Shown here one piece after another: positions 15,277 through 26,353 of a stretch of DNA of 43,641 nucleotides; positions within the stretch are counted from its first letter, which is position 1; each line of letters opens with the position of its first letter. The DNA is from an uncultured Bacteroidales bacterium (GTDB lineage Bacteria; Bacteroidota; Bacteroidia; Bacteroidales; Bacteroidaceae), in NCBI GenBank assembly GCA_902788275.1, contig CADAJV010000010.1:1-43641 (forward strand), in the 5' to 3' direction. Made by a program: the position numbers and the translations under genes. The notes beneath the pieces were generated by a model. It did not search any database, had not been told where the DNA came from, and worked only from the letters and a program-made list of their open reading frames with translations.

Positions 15277-18200
15277 TCACTTGATCAGGATCTTCTTTCC
15301 TTTGAAGATGTACACGCCAGGCTGCGTAGGCTTCTTCTGCAGTTGAACGCCACTGATGGTGTACCACTTGCCTGCCGTGCCATACTCCTGGGCGGTCTGT
15401 GCAAAATTGATTGCTGTAGGCTCATCAGGACTACCTATGACATCGTTTGCCTGGAAGGTCATAATCTCACCGGTAGAGGCGACGGTCTCGCCTTCGCGCT
15501 CGATAGCAAATCGGATGCTCTGATTGGCTTCGCCAGCGATGCTCAGGTAGAAGAGTTGTCCGTCATCCTCTGTTAACATACCATCTCCAACAACCTCGCC
15601 GTTGGCATAGGCCACCAGACGGTCGCCCTCTTCGGGCTCGAAGCCCACCACGGTAGCCGACAGCGACATGGTGTTGCGCAGCTGCGGGGAGGATGCGCGT
15701 TTGGCGCTTTGTGTCCAGTCCTCGTAGAAGTTGCTGTTCATATCGTAATACGGATAGGTAAACGAGGCTTCAGAAGCACCCTTGCGGAGCATCATATAGC
15801 CTTCGCCGGGCTTCATATACTGCAGGCTGCCGCGCCAGCGTCCGGTGTTGCCTGTCTTGGTGAAGTAGGCAAACTCGGTGTGGCTCTTGATGACATCGCC
15901 GGGTTCGGCATTGTCGAAGTAGTCGCTCAGTGCCGTCTCTACGGTAAGGTTGGTCATCGGCGTATAGCCAATGGCATTCCATCCCTGCTTCAGTTTGATG
16001 GTGCGAGCGTCCGCATTCTTGATGACGGTGCCTTCGATGGGGAAGGAACAAGCCTCCTTAACCTTGATGGCATAGGCCTTCTTCGGCGAGATAACGACTT
16101 GCGTTGTGCTATCAGTTGCTATCCACAGCTTCTGCGCTTTATCATAAGTAAGCGTCAGGTCGCTGCTCATGTCGGTCAGGATATCGCCGTTGCTCCATGA
16201 TATGCTGCTGAGCAGTTTGTTCAGATTGAACAGGCGTTCGCTCTGTACGTTGAACGATACCCAGTTCCAACCCTTCTTCAGGCTGAAATTCTGCACGAAG
16301 CTGTTTCTGCCGTCGAAGCGCACGGGTTGCTCAGTGCCAAGTATGGCATCTTTAGCAAACTTGATGGTGTCTTGTGGTGTGAGCACCAGTTCGCGTCCGG
16401 TGCTGTACTGCCACAGGCGGAAGTTCAACAGTCGGCCGTTGGCCTGGTTGTCATAGACGGTCAGGAATAGTCCGGCCTCGCCGCTCTGTACATCGTGACT
16501 GATGTTGGCAAAGCCGTGGCATACATTATTACTGTCGAACACACCCACGATGTCGCGTGTATCGGTGTCTATCTCATCAAACAGATATACCTGTCCGCTG
16601 ATGTTCATCGAGTTCTCCAGGAGGTCGCCGTCGATACTTGTAGCCCACTCGGGTTGCTCGCCCTCCACAGTGAGGTTAAGGTAGAAGGGCTCTGTTATGC
16701 CTTCCTCATCGGTAAGATAGATTATCTCGTTGTACGTGCCGATGTTCAGGCCTTTGTTGATGGTAGCATCGACGTATGACAGGCTCTGCGGTGCCATGGC
16801 ATCAGTGTAACTGTCGAGAGTGAGCCAGCGCGGGCAGTTCTCGATGGTGTAGGTGTGGTTGGTGGCACCGTAGTTGTAGAACGGCAGGCTCAACGTGTCG
16901 CCTACGCCGTACTTGACAGTGTAGTCCAGCCTGTTGACCAGCCACTGCAGGCTGCTGTTGGTAACGTAGTAGCAGGCAGTCTGGGGCGAGGCCATGGTGT
17001 TGCCGTTTTTGTCCTCGATGTCGCGCAACGTGACATAGATGTTGCGGTGGTTCAGTCGGGCTGCCGACTCGTCAAGTTCCACGAGCACTTGGTTGCCCTT
17101 GCCGATGAACGAGAACTTGAGGTTCTTGACTTCCTCGTAGGGCACCACGGGTGCAGCCTGGCTGGCATCAAAGTGCTTCAAGACGACGTCCTCCTCGTCA
17201 ACGAACAGATAGTCGCGCACCAGTATGCCGGTGGACTCCTTGGTCTGCGGGTCGAGCTGGTAGCGCGGCTGACCCTTGTCGTCGAGGTAGAGTTTCTTGC
17301 TGTATGCATAGGGCACCAGCTCGAGGTCGTTGTCTGACTGACGCTCTATGCGGTCAAACGACAGGTAGGTCATCAGGCCGGCCTCGTCGCCGTTGGGGCT
17401 CTTTGAGGCGTAGGTGCTGATGAGCTGCTGCGGCAGAGCCTGGGCAAAGAACATCAGTTCGTCCACGTTGCCGGTCAAGGCATCAGTATCGTCAATAACT
17501 ACTGTCTCGCCAGTCTCCGTTGTATGGTCATAGCGCGTTGCGCCGATGAGCGGATAGCCACCGCTAATGCCTCCCAGACTGTCAGCCTCGAAGGTTGTGC
17601 GCAGATTCTTGTCCACATAGATGTTGGCCACGTTGCGACCGCGGTTGACAGTCATGGCGAAGTTGTGCCACTGGCCGTCGCTCCAGTCGCCGGGTACCTC
17701 TACGGCAAAGCCGTTGGAGCGGTACATCAGTTTCTCAGCCTCAAATCCGATATGGAACTGGTTCTCGGCGCCGAGGTCTTCTTTCTTGCCCCGGCCGTTA
17801 GAGAGCAGCGTGCCGCGTCCGTCGGCGTCGGTCTTAAACCAGAACATAAGCGTGTAGTCGTGTTCGGCAGAACGGTTCATAGCATCCTGGGTCAAGAGCA
17901 CGCCCTTGTCAGCCTTGTCCAAGTGCAGCGACAGGCCGCGCGGTATTGCCCAGTTGGCATTGATGAGCTTGGCATTGGCTCCCTGCGTGTGGTCGATGAC
18001 GTAATCGCCCGAGCCTTCGTTCATCGGGTAGTAATCTACCAGGTCTTTCTCGTAGCCCGTCAGATGATGGTTGCCATAAGTAGTGCCGATGAGGCTGCCG
18101 TCCATGGCGCTATACCACAGGCGTGCCTCCATCATGCGGCCCTCGTAGTACTGGCTATGGCTGCGGTCCTGCTCGTTGGTGCGACCGAAGATGAGCGTAC

Positions 18201-21200
18201 CCGTACCATTATATGGAGCGTTCAGCTTGTGGCGGCCAATCTCTAAGCCGCCTTTGAAGAATGTCAGCAGGCTGTCGGTCTGGTTGAGTACCATGGCCAC
18301 CTGACGGAAGGCATTCTTTCCAATGACGGAATCAGAGGTGTAGGTCTGGTCGTCGACCACGGCCTTCAGTTTGAAATCCTTGGTGAGCCACAGTTGCAGC
18401 TTCTGTCCGTTGGTGCCGTGAGAGAAGAGCGGCATGTCACGCTGGGTCTCGGCAGGCTTGATCATCAAGTCGATAGTCAGGTCCTTGCCACTGAAGTTGC
18501 GCTTGGCATCGCTCTCCACGCTGGCCTGACCGTTGAACTGTACGCTGACCAATTCGGATAGGTTATCATTGTTGACCTCGCCCTTCACCTCAAAGTTGGT
18601 GATGGCACTGAGGTAGTTGTACTCAATATCCTCAGAGAAGTTGAAGATGATGTCATCGCCCTGGGTTATCAGTCCGTTCTTGGGCTCGGGTGTGCCGAAC
18701 AGTTGCGGACGGCGGGTGTCCTTGATACCGCTGATGACCTTCGACGGCTTGGTGAGGAAGTCGCTGCCGTTGCGGCAGAAGACTACGGCCCGCAGGTCGT
18801 AGTTGCGCTCCATTGTCCAGCCTTCGCCGTAGAACTCGGTCACGATGTTATCGTTTTCGGGTATCATCTTGCATACGCCGTTGGCCTTGGCCATCAGCGT
18901 TTCGTCGGCATAGAATGAGCAGAGGTTAGTCCACGTGTCATCGCCGCGCTGCGACTCCTTGTACTGCAGCTCAATGTGGTCGAAGTTGTGCTGGTGGCGG
19001 TCAAAGCCGTTGATGATAACGGGAATGAACCATCCGCGCTTGGAATCCTTCTCAGCATCGGTGTTGAGCACCCACTTGTCGCCGGGGGTCAGAATGTTCA
19101 CATCACCGGCTTCGTGCATAAAGTGTACGTCGAACGTGGTGAGTGTGGTGGTGTGGTCGGCATCGGTGGGCGACATGACGCCTATGGCCAGGTCGTTGAA
19201 GTCGAAGCCCTGGCCGGCACGAACCTCCATCTGCAGGGCTGTCTCCATGCCCGGCACGACAGATACGGCCATACCGCTGGTGGTCAGCGTCTGTCCGTTG
19301 ACGCTGATCTTGGCACCACTCGGGTTGGCATTGTCGGGAGCAAACAGCTGCAGTACGGTCAGACCACCGGTGGCCTCAGGCTTCTCGCTCTCGTTGCTCA
19401 AATAGACGGTGAAGCGGGCTGCGTCGTTGATGGACACGCCGCTCACACTCTGCTTGTCCAGTCTAATCTTGGGGTTGCAAATCTTCTGCGTGCGCTCGTC
19501 AAGCAGGCTGCCCGCCTGATAGAACAGGGTGCGACGCTCGTCCTCCCACTGGTTTTGGGTGGCACCGCCACGGGTACGGAATACGAAGCCTCGAGGCGTG
19601 TTGTAAACATCTTGCAAACGGCCTTTCATGTGACCAAGCACGTCTTCAGACAACGTATTGTAGTTGAGGTTGGTGAAGATGTCGGTTGCTGCTACATTCT
19701 GTCCGTGAATAGTGGCGGTGTCGCGGGTTGCCACTCTATATACATCTACATTAAGGCGGCTCATCGGGTCACAGGCAATGGTAAAGCTCTCCGTGCGGGT
19801 GTAGGATGAAGTCTTTGAGTCGGTGCCCTGAGAGACCATGCTCAATGCGGGCACTAATGCCCACTTAAGCACCATACCGGTAAACTTGATCTCGGTGTAC
19901 TTTTGTCCGTCTTTTTCCTGTATCCATTGTGACGGATTATTCGGTTTTGAAGTCAATGCCAGTTTAGAAAACTGTGCAGCCACCAGACCGCCGAGAAAGG
20001 TGGCAGCAAGGCTGACGGGTGCCTGCCACGAACCGTTTTTGTTCGTTTTGGTAAAGTAGTCAGGCTGCTTGCCCCAGGGGAAGTGGAGCATCTCTGAGTT
20101 GGTGTACTGGGTGGCGAAGGTCTCGCTGTGGTTTACACCCTGTGCGCCGGCTATGTCGTAGTTGACCACGTGGTCGCTGGCATAGAGTTTCTCGTGCTCG
20201 TTCTGGGTGATCATCTGCATCCAGGCATAGATAATCTCTGCCTTCTCGTTCACCTCGTCTTCAAAGTCACTCTTATTTGCTCCTGCGGGCAGCACCATCA
20301 CGTAGTTAATGGTATCGTTGGGCACCTTGATGGAGGTGTTATGGTAATCGCCGTACTTGCCGTTGGGTAGGGCGTATTTCGGGTCACCGGGGGTTCGCAG
20401 CGACAGATAGACGGGGCGCTTGGTCTTGTTGGCCAGCACCTGGGCAGAGTCCTCGGTGCCGGTGTACATCAGCGCGAGTATCTCCTTGACCTTGTCGGGA
20501 ATAATCTGCGTGAGCAGCTGCTTCTGCGAATAGATGAAGTTTGACTGCAACTTCGGGCCGTAGCCCAGCGAGAGGTCGCGCACCAGGTGGAACTTCTTGC
20601 CATTGGCATCGTAGCCCTCGGCAATGGGCACCAGCGTGCCATACTGGCGATAGTTGGCCAGCGGGCCCTCGCTGCCGGCATCGGGGTCGGCCAGACGGGT
20701 GCTGATCTCAACGTACATGCTGTCGGTTATCGCACGGATGGTTGACATCGGGGCTACCTGCATATTCTGCACGGTGCCGATGTAGAGGTCGGCATCGGCT
20801 CCCACCATCGACGGGTCGCCGCTGGTGCTGATGTTCTCGCCGACATTTACGGTGTAAGACCAGGCTTTGCTGCCCTGCATATTGAACACAAGATCCTGCA
20901 GGGTGACGGCGGTGTTATCTGATGAGGATGTGTAACCGCCTGTGTGACCGGTGCTGGTTCCGGGAGCACCGGAAATTGTCGTATTAACCGTACCGAAGAA
21001 GGTCTCCTTCTGCTGGCCTACTGTGGCAGTGATGGCCATACCGCCGGAGAGGGCCAGGTTGATCATATAGGAGTAGTTGAGCGTAGCGCCCTTGGCCAAA
21101 GTGCTCGAGCTGTATGCTCCCGGCGGGTCGCGCAGGATGTCGAACAGCACTGGCTGGCCATCAGCCAGGATGTCCTTGCCCTCAGCCAGGGGGAACATAT

Positions 21201-24200
21201 TGAGGACATAGGCCTGCAGGGGTTTAGCTTCGTAATGGGTGTTGTCCTGCTCCACGCTGAAGGTTATGGTCTTCAGGGCGTCGGTCTTGGTCAGCAACTT
21301 GCTAACCTGGCTGGCCTTGACGGTGAAGACGGCCTGTCCTAGACTGTCTATCAGCTGATAGTCTTCGAGCGACGTCACGCCGCTGTTCAAGCCGTTGTGC
21401 ATGGTGGCAATACCGCCGCCCACCTTCACCAAGTCTATGTCGCGGCTCAGCGGGTCGTTGTTGTAAGGATAGTTCTCGGCCACCTGCAGCTGGATATAGT
21501 ACTTACGCTCCAGGCTGAACACGGGGTAGTCGAAGGTGTAGTGCGTCAGACTGTCGGGGCCCATATAGGCCAGCGGCACCTCGCTCTGCTTTCCTGCCAG
21601 GTTGGTCGCCATGTAGCTCTTGTCGCCGAAGTAGTCGAACTCGTCGTAGCCCTTCTGCCTGTAGGTAACCTCCACGGGGTTGTGGTAGATGCGGTTGTAG
21701 ATGGCGTTGTATTTCAGCGTGGGCTTATAGACGCTGTTCTTATTAAGGTCGGTAAATGTACCCACGTAGGTGGTGTCCTTCTCGTCGAGACAGTCAGTAA
21801 GGTCGATGACCTCGCTCACCTGTCCCTTCTGGAACAGGGTGGGATAGCCGGTGCAATAGACCTGCTGCACCTTCCAGCGCACGGGCGGCAGCATCAGTTC
21901 ATACTCACCGGTACGCACGTCGGGCGTCACAATTATGCGCTTGCGCTTTGTCTCCACCAGTGTCTGGTAGGGCTTCACTGTGCTGGGGTGGAGGGCATGC
22001 AGCTTGTGCTTATAGACGGTGGTGCGCTCGGTGCGGTTGGGGTTGAGGTTGTCATAGACGAGCCACGACGTGTTGTCGCCCTCCAGGGTGAGCACCATCT
22101 GCAGCGAGTCGCCCAGGTTGTTCTTCGACAGGTTGTTGCCCAGGGGCTTGCTGCCCTGTTCGTCACCGCCCACGATGCGGCCGGTGAGTTTCACCTTTGT
22201 GGAGTCATAGAAGTAGATGCCGGCTATGTCGTCGCGGATGTCTTGTACGTTGCTGTTCTTATACCAGCCGCCGTTGACGAACTTGTGTTTGTCCATCACG
22301 GCCTGGATGGTGTTGTCGCCTTCCTTCACGCGGAATGAAAAGCTGCCATCGTAGTCACTCTCCACATAGTCGCCCTTGGCGTTGTGTATCAGCATGCCGT
22401 TGACCTTGAAGTTGACACCCTTAACGGGGATGCTGGTGCCTTCGTACATCACGTAGCCCGAGAAGCGCTTGCCGTTCGTAAGGATGAACTCGTGCACCGT
22501 CTCGTTGTTGCTATGGGCATTGAAGGTCACCATGTAGTGGTCGGTCTCCAGTTGTATGGCCTCTCCTACAGGGGATACCTTGTAAGTAACTGTGGAATCA
22601 CCCTGATACGACAGCTCGTCGGCCTCGAAGAAGCCGCTTTCGTCGGTAATGACTGACTTCACCTTATTATTGCCATAGATGATGTCCACATTGACCTTGG
22701 GCACGCCCGTGCCATCGTTGAAGCGCACATAGCCCTCCAAGCGGCCTGTATGCTTGCTCTCACCAGTCTGGATATTGGTAGAGGTGTGGTTCTCTCCTTC
22801 GCAGTCGGAAGTCGCGCGTACCATATATTCATATGTCAGCAATGGTGACACGCTGGTATCCTCGTAGCTCATGTCGGTGATGTGGGTGGCAATCTTCTTC
22901 CAATCTTTGTCACCTTGACCCTTCACGCGGCGCATCACGGTGAAGTAGTCAATGGGGTTGCCATCGGTGTTCCAGGCCAGCACCACGCTGCTCTGGCGAG
23001 TAGTGGTCAGCAGCTCAAGCTCTATCTTGCCAAGACTCTCGTGGTGGAAGGTCTTCAGGGTGGGCTTGGTGTAGGTGGGATAAGTGGGTTCGTCAATCGA
23101 GGTGACGGCGGGCACCGGATGTCCGTTTACCCTCATCCAGCCGTTGATGAGATTGACATTGATGGAGTCGATGATCTCCTGGCTCGCATATACTTCTGCA
23201 TCAAAAATGCGTTTCGACATCTTGGGGACAACTTTTCCGTCAACCACTTGCCAGTTGGCGCTGCCCAGGTAGCTTGCCATTGTTTGTACCGACTCGCCGG
23301 TAACCTTGGAGGCCCCTGCCACGCCGGTGTAACTCCAGTTGTTTTTGGTGCCTGAATTTTCACCATTACCCCAAGAAGTCCATGGCTTCACGTTTAGATG
23401 TTGGTGTATAATGTTATGCCACTCAGCTTTCTCTAAGCAGTTTTGTACTGCTGCATTGGTGACAGTAGTACCTGCGTCGCCATCTCGGAAACCATGGAAT
23501 GCACCAGCCCAGTTCTGACTACCATTAGCCTGTTCTTTTTTACACCAAATATGACCGTCGAACAGGCAGTTTTGTATGTTTGCATTGGTTCCGCGCCCGA
23601 CGAAGCCGCCTGCCATACCACCAGAACTCTCTACACTGACCGATACACGGCAGTTATTGATGTCGGTCCACTTGCCGGACACCTCACCTGCATAACCCAC
23701 AAGAGCAGCCACATGGTCACCGCCTTTGATTTTGCCGTCGAGATGCAGATTCTTGATAGTGCAGCCTTGACCATATTGGAACAGGCCAAAAGGTGAGACT
23801 TTTGCATCAGCCTCATTGAGATTGAGAGTCAGCTTATGGCCGTTGCCGTCGAAGATGCCACGGAAAGTACCCTCGCCTTGGAAGGCAACACATTCGGTTA
23901 CCGTAAAGTCGTTAGCCAGAATGGCATTGGTGTAGTAATCGGTCTTCACGGCTTCCTTGAACTTCAGCCAGTCAGCGTTGTTATACAGCACCATGAAGGT
24001 CTTGCCGTCGATGACGGTGGTCTTTTCGCCCTCCTCATATCCCATGGAGGCAAAACTGTACCTGACAGACAGCGTGAAGTTGGCTGTTGAGCTGTTGTCC
24101 TGACATGCCCACGTATTGCACTCGCTCAGGCTGGTACTGATGTGATCGGGCGTGAAGAGGCTGTTGTCGATGACAACATTGCTGTTGGGGGCTATCCAAC

Positions 24201-26271
24201 CTATGAAGCCACCGTTCTCGGTGGAGTTCTCGCCCTCAAAACTGCCGTCGAACATACTATTGCGTATCGTGACATTGGCTCCGCTTACTCTTCCTATAAA
24301 ACCACCATTGTCGGAAGCACCATTATAAGTGGTGTTGATGGTGACCGACGAGCGACAGTTCTCGATGTTGACCGTACTTCCTTCAATGACATTTGCAATG
24401 AGGCCGGCCACATTTCTTTCGCTTGTCTTAACAGTGCCCGCTGTACGCAGATTGCGTATGGTAGCATTGCCTACATAGCGGAAGGGGGCCATAAAACGCT
24501 CGTCATAAGGAGCCTTGAAGGTCAGTGTGTGACCATTACCATCAAAGATACCTCGATAGGCAAAGTTTGCGTCCCAGCCGATTGATACGTCGGTTTCAGG
24601 AATGTCGGCATAGAGGCGGGCGTTGACGTCGTACTTTCCCTGGGCTTTCGCCACCATATCACGAAACGTTGTCCAGTCTTTGGCGTTGCTTATGGGGAAG
24701 AATAAGTCGGTCGGTTTGTCCAACAGCTGGATTGGCGACTGCTTGCGATCCACACTCATGTCTATATCAAAATCTATGCAGGGGCGCGTGAGGGTCAGAA
24801 TCTTGTAGCGCTGCTCGCGCTCGGTGGAGTTAAGTACATAGAGCATGCTGTCAACAAGTTCGCCGGCGCGATTCTTCATGTTGACGCGCAGCACCATCTC
24901 GGCACGGTCGTCCCACACACCGCCTATCTCGTTGGCGTAGTCCCATGCCACGCGTACGGTGTAAGACAGAGAATCTTCCCATTCGGCGGTATAGTTGGCT
25001 ATGCGCAGCAGGTGCAGCTGTTCCAGTGTGCACGAGGCACTGCTGGCGCAGTTGTTGTCAAGACCCCAACCCCAGTTGGACGACATGGCACGGCGAACGC
25101 GATAGGTGACATGGTTGAGCGTGTTGCCGTCCTGCAGCATACGCGCATCGATGGCCTCCACCAAGGTGCTGTCGACGAACGTAAAGACACCTTCCTTGCA
25201 TAAATCCTCGCTGAACAGCACCTGGCCGATGGGCTCGAAGTCGGACTCCAGGCCCGTCAGCGAGCGCTCAATCTCGAAGAAGTCGGTAAGAGCCATGTCG
25301 GCCACGTCGGTATAGCCCACGTTCCACTTCACTTCTACCTTCGACTTGGCACCACCCAAGGGGCGGACAGTCAGTCCGTGGGGCGCATGGATGACGGGAA
25401 TGTTCTGCACGTCCGAAGCGATGTTGTTGATTTGGTAGCCACTGTTGTCCTTGTAGCTTACATACACACGGAAGTTGTTGCGTGGCTCTAAGACACTCAG
25501 ATAGATGATACCGCTGTTGGTATTGGTCAGTATGGTTTGCTTGACCTTCTTGCCGTTATCGTCAATATATTCATAGTATGCTGATGTCACCTTGTCGGAG
25601 GGCATGACCCAAGGTATCTCCATCATGCCAGGCTTGCTATACGACAGCATGGCCGTGGTGACAATAGGTGTCATGACAGACTGTGCCGCCGGCATGTCGA
25701 TGGTTGCACTGGTAAGCTTGTCGTCAACCTTCGGAGTACCTGCGGTGGTACGGTCCAGCGTCACGCTCCAATAGAATTCCAGTTGCTTGCCCAGCATCTC
25801 ATAGGGCAGCGTCCAGTTGGCGGTGAAGTCGTAGGTGTTGGCACCGCTGTTCTCGGTAATATTACACGATTTTGTCTTGTCGCCTTTGGTCAGCATGAAG
25901 TGGTTGCTGGAATTGCCTTGGGTGATGTCGATACTGCCACCGACGTCGGTTCTGAACTCGGTGCTCAACTCCGAATCGTCGTTGTCATGGCTTTTGGTAC
26001 CCCAGTACAGAACGACATCATCATGCGAATTGCCGGAATCGTCCTTCCATTTCACCTTCAGGTTACCATCTTTCACCCAGTAGTCGTCCCATTTCTCGTC
26101 GTAAACGGGCGCCTTGATGCGGATGGAGTTCATGCCGTTGAGCATGACCATATAATTGTAGCCCTTCTCAACGTACCTGTCAGCTGCCGCCGGCTGAGGC
26201 AGCAGCCATGCGAAGAATGACAGCAGCAGTAGCCACAGCCACATTCGCAGAATGTTTAGCGTCTTTTGCAT
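15277..26271 (-). CDS. Giant secreted protein with GLUG-like, Fn3, carboxypeptidase-regulatory and LamG domains
   Basis: A 3664-aa protein with an N-terminal signal (hydrophobic 10-26, then PQPAAA). Fn3-like repeats occupy the first 500 residues. GLUG-like repeats (NGGFIGR, MAGGFVGRG) lie at about 560-930, an Fn3 domain near 1094, and carboxypeptidase-regulatory-like beta-sandwiches at about 1180-1400. Two LamG/concanavalin-like domains are at about 2575-2725 and 2755-2940 (GQWHNFAMTVNRGR). Near the C-terminus come a VGVFDSNNVCHG module, two GWNWVS/QGWNAIGY modules (about 3336 and 3434), an AYANGEVVGDG module, and the tail TISGVQLQ...PGVYIFKGKK. LamG and Fn3 domains suggest binding to glycans or matrix; no catalytic motif was recognised. 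It sits between a 47-aa ORF and a lipoprotein gene, all minus strand. No frameshift was seen. Confidence 0.92.
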   Translation of the reverse strand: MQKTLNILRMWLWLLLLSFFAWLLPQPAAADRYVEKGYNYMVMLNGMNSIRIKAPVYDEKWDDYWVKDGNLKVKWKDDSGNSHDDVVLYWGTKSHDNDDSELSTEFRTDVGGSIDITQGNSSNHFMLTKGDKTKSCNITENSGANTYDFTANWTLPYEMLGKQLEFYWSVTLDRTTAGTPKVDDKLTSATIDMPAAQSVMTPIVTTAMLSYSKPGMMEIPWVMPSDKVTSAYYEYIDDNGKKVKQTILTNTNSGIIYLSVLEPRNNFRVYVSYKDNSGYQINNIASDVQNIPVIHAPHGLTVRPLGGAKSKVEVKWNVGYTDVADMALTDFFEIERSLTGLESDFEPIGQVLFSEDLCKEGVFTFVDSTLVEAIDARMLQDGNTLNHVTYRVRRAMSSNWGWGLDNNCASSASCTLEQLHLLRIANYTAEWEDSLSYTVRVAWDYANEIGGVWDDRAEMVLRVNMKNRAGELVDSMLYVLNSTEREQRYKILTLTRPCIDFDIDMSVDRKQSPIQLLDKPTDLFFPISNAKDWTTFRDMVAKAQGKYDVNARLYADIPETDVSIGWDANFAYRGIFDGNGHTLTFKAPYDERFMAPFRYVGNATIRNLRTAGTVKTSERNVAGLIANVIEGSTVNIENCRSSVTINTTYNGASDNGGFIGRVSGANVTIRNSMFDGSFEGENSTENGGFIGWIAPNSNVVIDNSLFTPDHISTSLSECNTWACQDNSSTANFTLSVRYSFASMGYEEGEKTTVIDGKTFMVLYNNADWLKFKEAVKTDYYTNAILANDFTVTECVAFQGEGTFRGIFDGNGHKLTLNLNEADAKVSPFGLFQYGQGCTIKNLHLDGKIKGGDHVAALVGYAGEVSGKWTDINNCRVSVSVESSGGMAGGFVGRGTNANIQNCLFDGHIWCKKEQANGSQNWAGAFHGFRDGDAGTTVTNAAVQNCLEKAEWHNIIHQHLNVKPWTSWGNGENSGTKNNWSYTGVAGASKVTGESVQTMASYLGSANWQVVDGKVVPKMSKRIFDAEVYASQEIIDSINVNLINGWMRVNGHPVPAVTSIDEPTYPTYTKPTLKTFHHESLGKIELELLTTTRQSSVVLAWNTDGNPIDYFTVMRRVKGQGDKDWKKIATHITDMSYEDTSVSPLLTYEYMVRATSDCEGENHTSTNIQTGESKHTGRLEGYVRFNDGTGVPKVNVDIIYGNNKVKSVITDESGFFEADELSYQGDSTVTYKVSPVGEAIQLETDHYMVTFNAHSNNETVHEFILTNGKRFSGYVMYEGTSIPVKGVNFKVNGMLIHNAKGDYVESDYDGSFSFRVKEGDNTIQAVMDKHKFVNGGWYKNSNVQDIRDDIAGIYFYDSTKVKLTGRIVGGDEQGSKPLGNNLSKNNLGDSLQMVLTLEGDNTSWLVYDNLNPNRTERTTVYKHKLHALHPSTVKPYQTLVETKRKRIIVTPDVRTGEYELMLPPVRWKVQQVYCTGYPTLFQKGQVSEVIDLTDCLDEKDTTYVGTFTDLNKNSVYKPTLKYNAIYNRIYHNPVEVTYRQKGYDEFDYFGDKSYMATNLAGKQSEVPLAYMGPDSLTHYTFDYPVFSLERKYYIQLQVAENYPYNNDPLSRDIDLVKVGGGIATMHNGLNSGVTSLEDYQLIDSLGQAVFTVKASQVSKLLTKTDALKTITFSVEQDNTHYEAKPLQAYVLNMFPLAEGKDILADGQPVLFDILRDPPGAYSSSTLAKGATLNYSYMINLALSGGMAITATVGQQKETFFGTVNTTISGAPGTSTGHTGGYTSSSDNTAVTLQDLVFNMQGSKAWSYTVNVGENISTSGDPSMVGADADLYIGTVQNMQVAPMSTIRAITDSMYVEISTRLADPDAGSEGPLANYRQYGTLVPIAEGYDANGKKFHLVRDLSLGYGPKLQSNFIYSQKQLLTQIIPDKVKEILALMYTGTEDSAQVLANKTKRPVYLSLRTPGDPKYALPNGKYGDYHNTSIKVPNDTINYVMVLPAGANKSDFEDEVNEKAEIIYAWMQMITQNEHEKLYASDHVVNYDIAGAQGVNHSETFATQYTNSEMLHFPWGKQPDYFTKTNKNGSWQAPVSLAATFLGGLVAAQFSKLALTSKPNNPSQWIQEKDGQKYTEIKFTGMVLKWALVPALSMVSQGTDSKTSSYTRTESFTIACDPMSRLNVDVYRVATRDTATIHGQNVAATDIFTNLNYNTLSEDVLGHMKGRLQDVYNTPRGFVFRTRGGATQNQWEDERRTLFYQAGSLLDERTQKICNPKIRLDKQSVSGVSINDAARFTVYLSNESEKPEATGGLTVLQLFAPDNANPSGAKISVNGQTLTTSGMAVSVVPGMETALQMEVRAGQGFDFNDLAIGVMSPTDADHTTTLTTFDVHFMHEAGDVNILTPGDKWVLNTDAEKDSKRGWFIPVIINGFDRHQHNFDHIELQYKESQRGDDTWTNLCSFYADETLMAKANGVCKMIPENDNIVTEFYGEGWTMERNYDLRAVVFCRNGSDFLTKPSKVISGIKDTRRPQLFGTPEPKNGLITQGDDIIFNFSEDIEYNYLSAITNFEVKGEVNNDNLSELVSVQFNGQASVESDAKRNFSGKDLTIDLMIKPAETQRDMPLFSHGTNGQKLQLWLTKDFKLKAVVDDQTYTSDSVIGKNAFRQVAMVLNQTDSLLTFFKGGLEIGRHKLNAPYNGTGTLIFGRTNEQDRSHSQYYEGRMMEARLWYSAMDGSLIGTTYGNHHLTGYEKDLVDYYPMNEGSGDYVIDHTQGANAKLINANWAIPRGLSLHLDKADKGVLLTQDAMNRSAEHDYTLMFWFKTDADGRGTLLSNGRGKKEDLGAENQFHIGFEAEKLMYRSNGFAVEVPGDWSDGQWHNFAMTVNRGRNVANIYVDKNLRTTFEADSLGGISGGYPLIGATRYDHTTETGETVVIDDTDALTGNVDELMFFAQALPQQLISTYASKSPNGDEAGLMTYLSFDRIERQSDNDLELVPYAYSKKLYLDDKGQPRYQLDPQTKESTGILVRDYLFVDEEDVVLKHFDASQAAPVVPYEEVKNLKFSFIGKGNQVLVELDESAARLNHRNIYVTLRDIEDKNGNTMASPQTACYYVTNSSLQWLVNRLDYTVKYGVGDTLSLPFYNYGATNHTYTIENCPRWLTLDSYTDAMAPQSLSYVDATINKGLNIGTYNEIIYLTDEEGITEPFYLNLTVEGEQPEWATSIDGDLLENSMNISGQVYLFDEIDTDTRDIVGVFDSNNVCHGFANISHDVQSGEAGLFLTVYDNQANGRLLNFRLWQYSTGRELVLTPQDTIKFAKDAILGTEQPVRFDGRNSFVQNFSLKKGWNWVSFNVQSERLFNLNKLLSSISWSNGDILTDMSSDLTLTYDKAQKLWIATDSTTQVVISPKKAYAIKVKEACSFPIEGTVIKNADARTIKLKQGWNAIGYTPMTNLTVETALSDYFDNAEPGDVIKSHTEFAYFTKTGNTGRWRGSLQYMKPGEGYMMLRKGASEASFTYPYYDMNSNFYEDWTQSAKRASSPQLRNTMSLSATVVGFEPEEGDRLVAYANGEVVGDGMLTEDDGQLFYLSIAGEANQSIRFAIEREGETVASTGEIMTFQANDVIGSPDEPTAINFAQTAQEYGTAGKWYTISGVQLQKKPTQPGVYIFKGKKILIK

Positions 26272-26353
26272 AATAAACTTATTTATTGATATTTATTTTT
26301 AGATGCGTTATCTATTTAAGATGCGTGGTTAATAAAGCAAGGCTTCCCGCCTG

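Noticed and set aside
15218-15367. N-terminal extension of the lipoprotein gene into the giant gene
   Set aside because: The lipoprotein signal starts at 15217; the extension overlaps the end of the giant gene in another frame and has no signal-like sequence.
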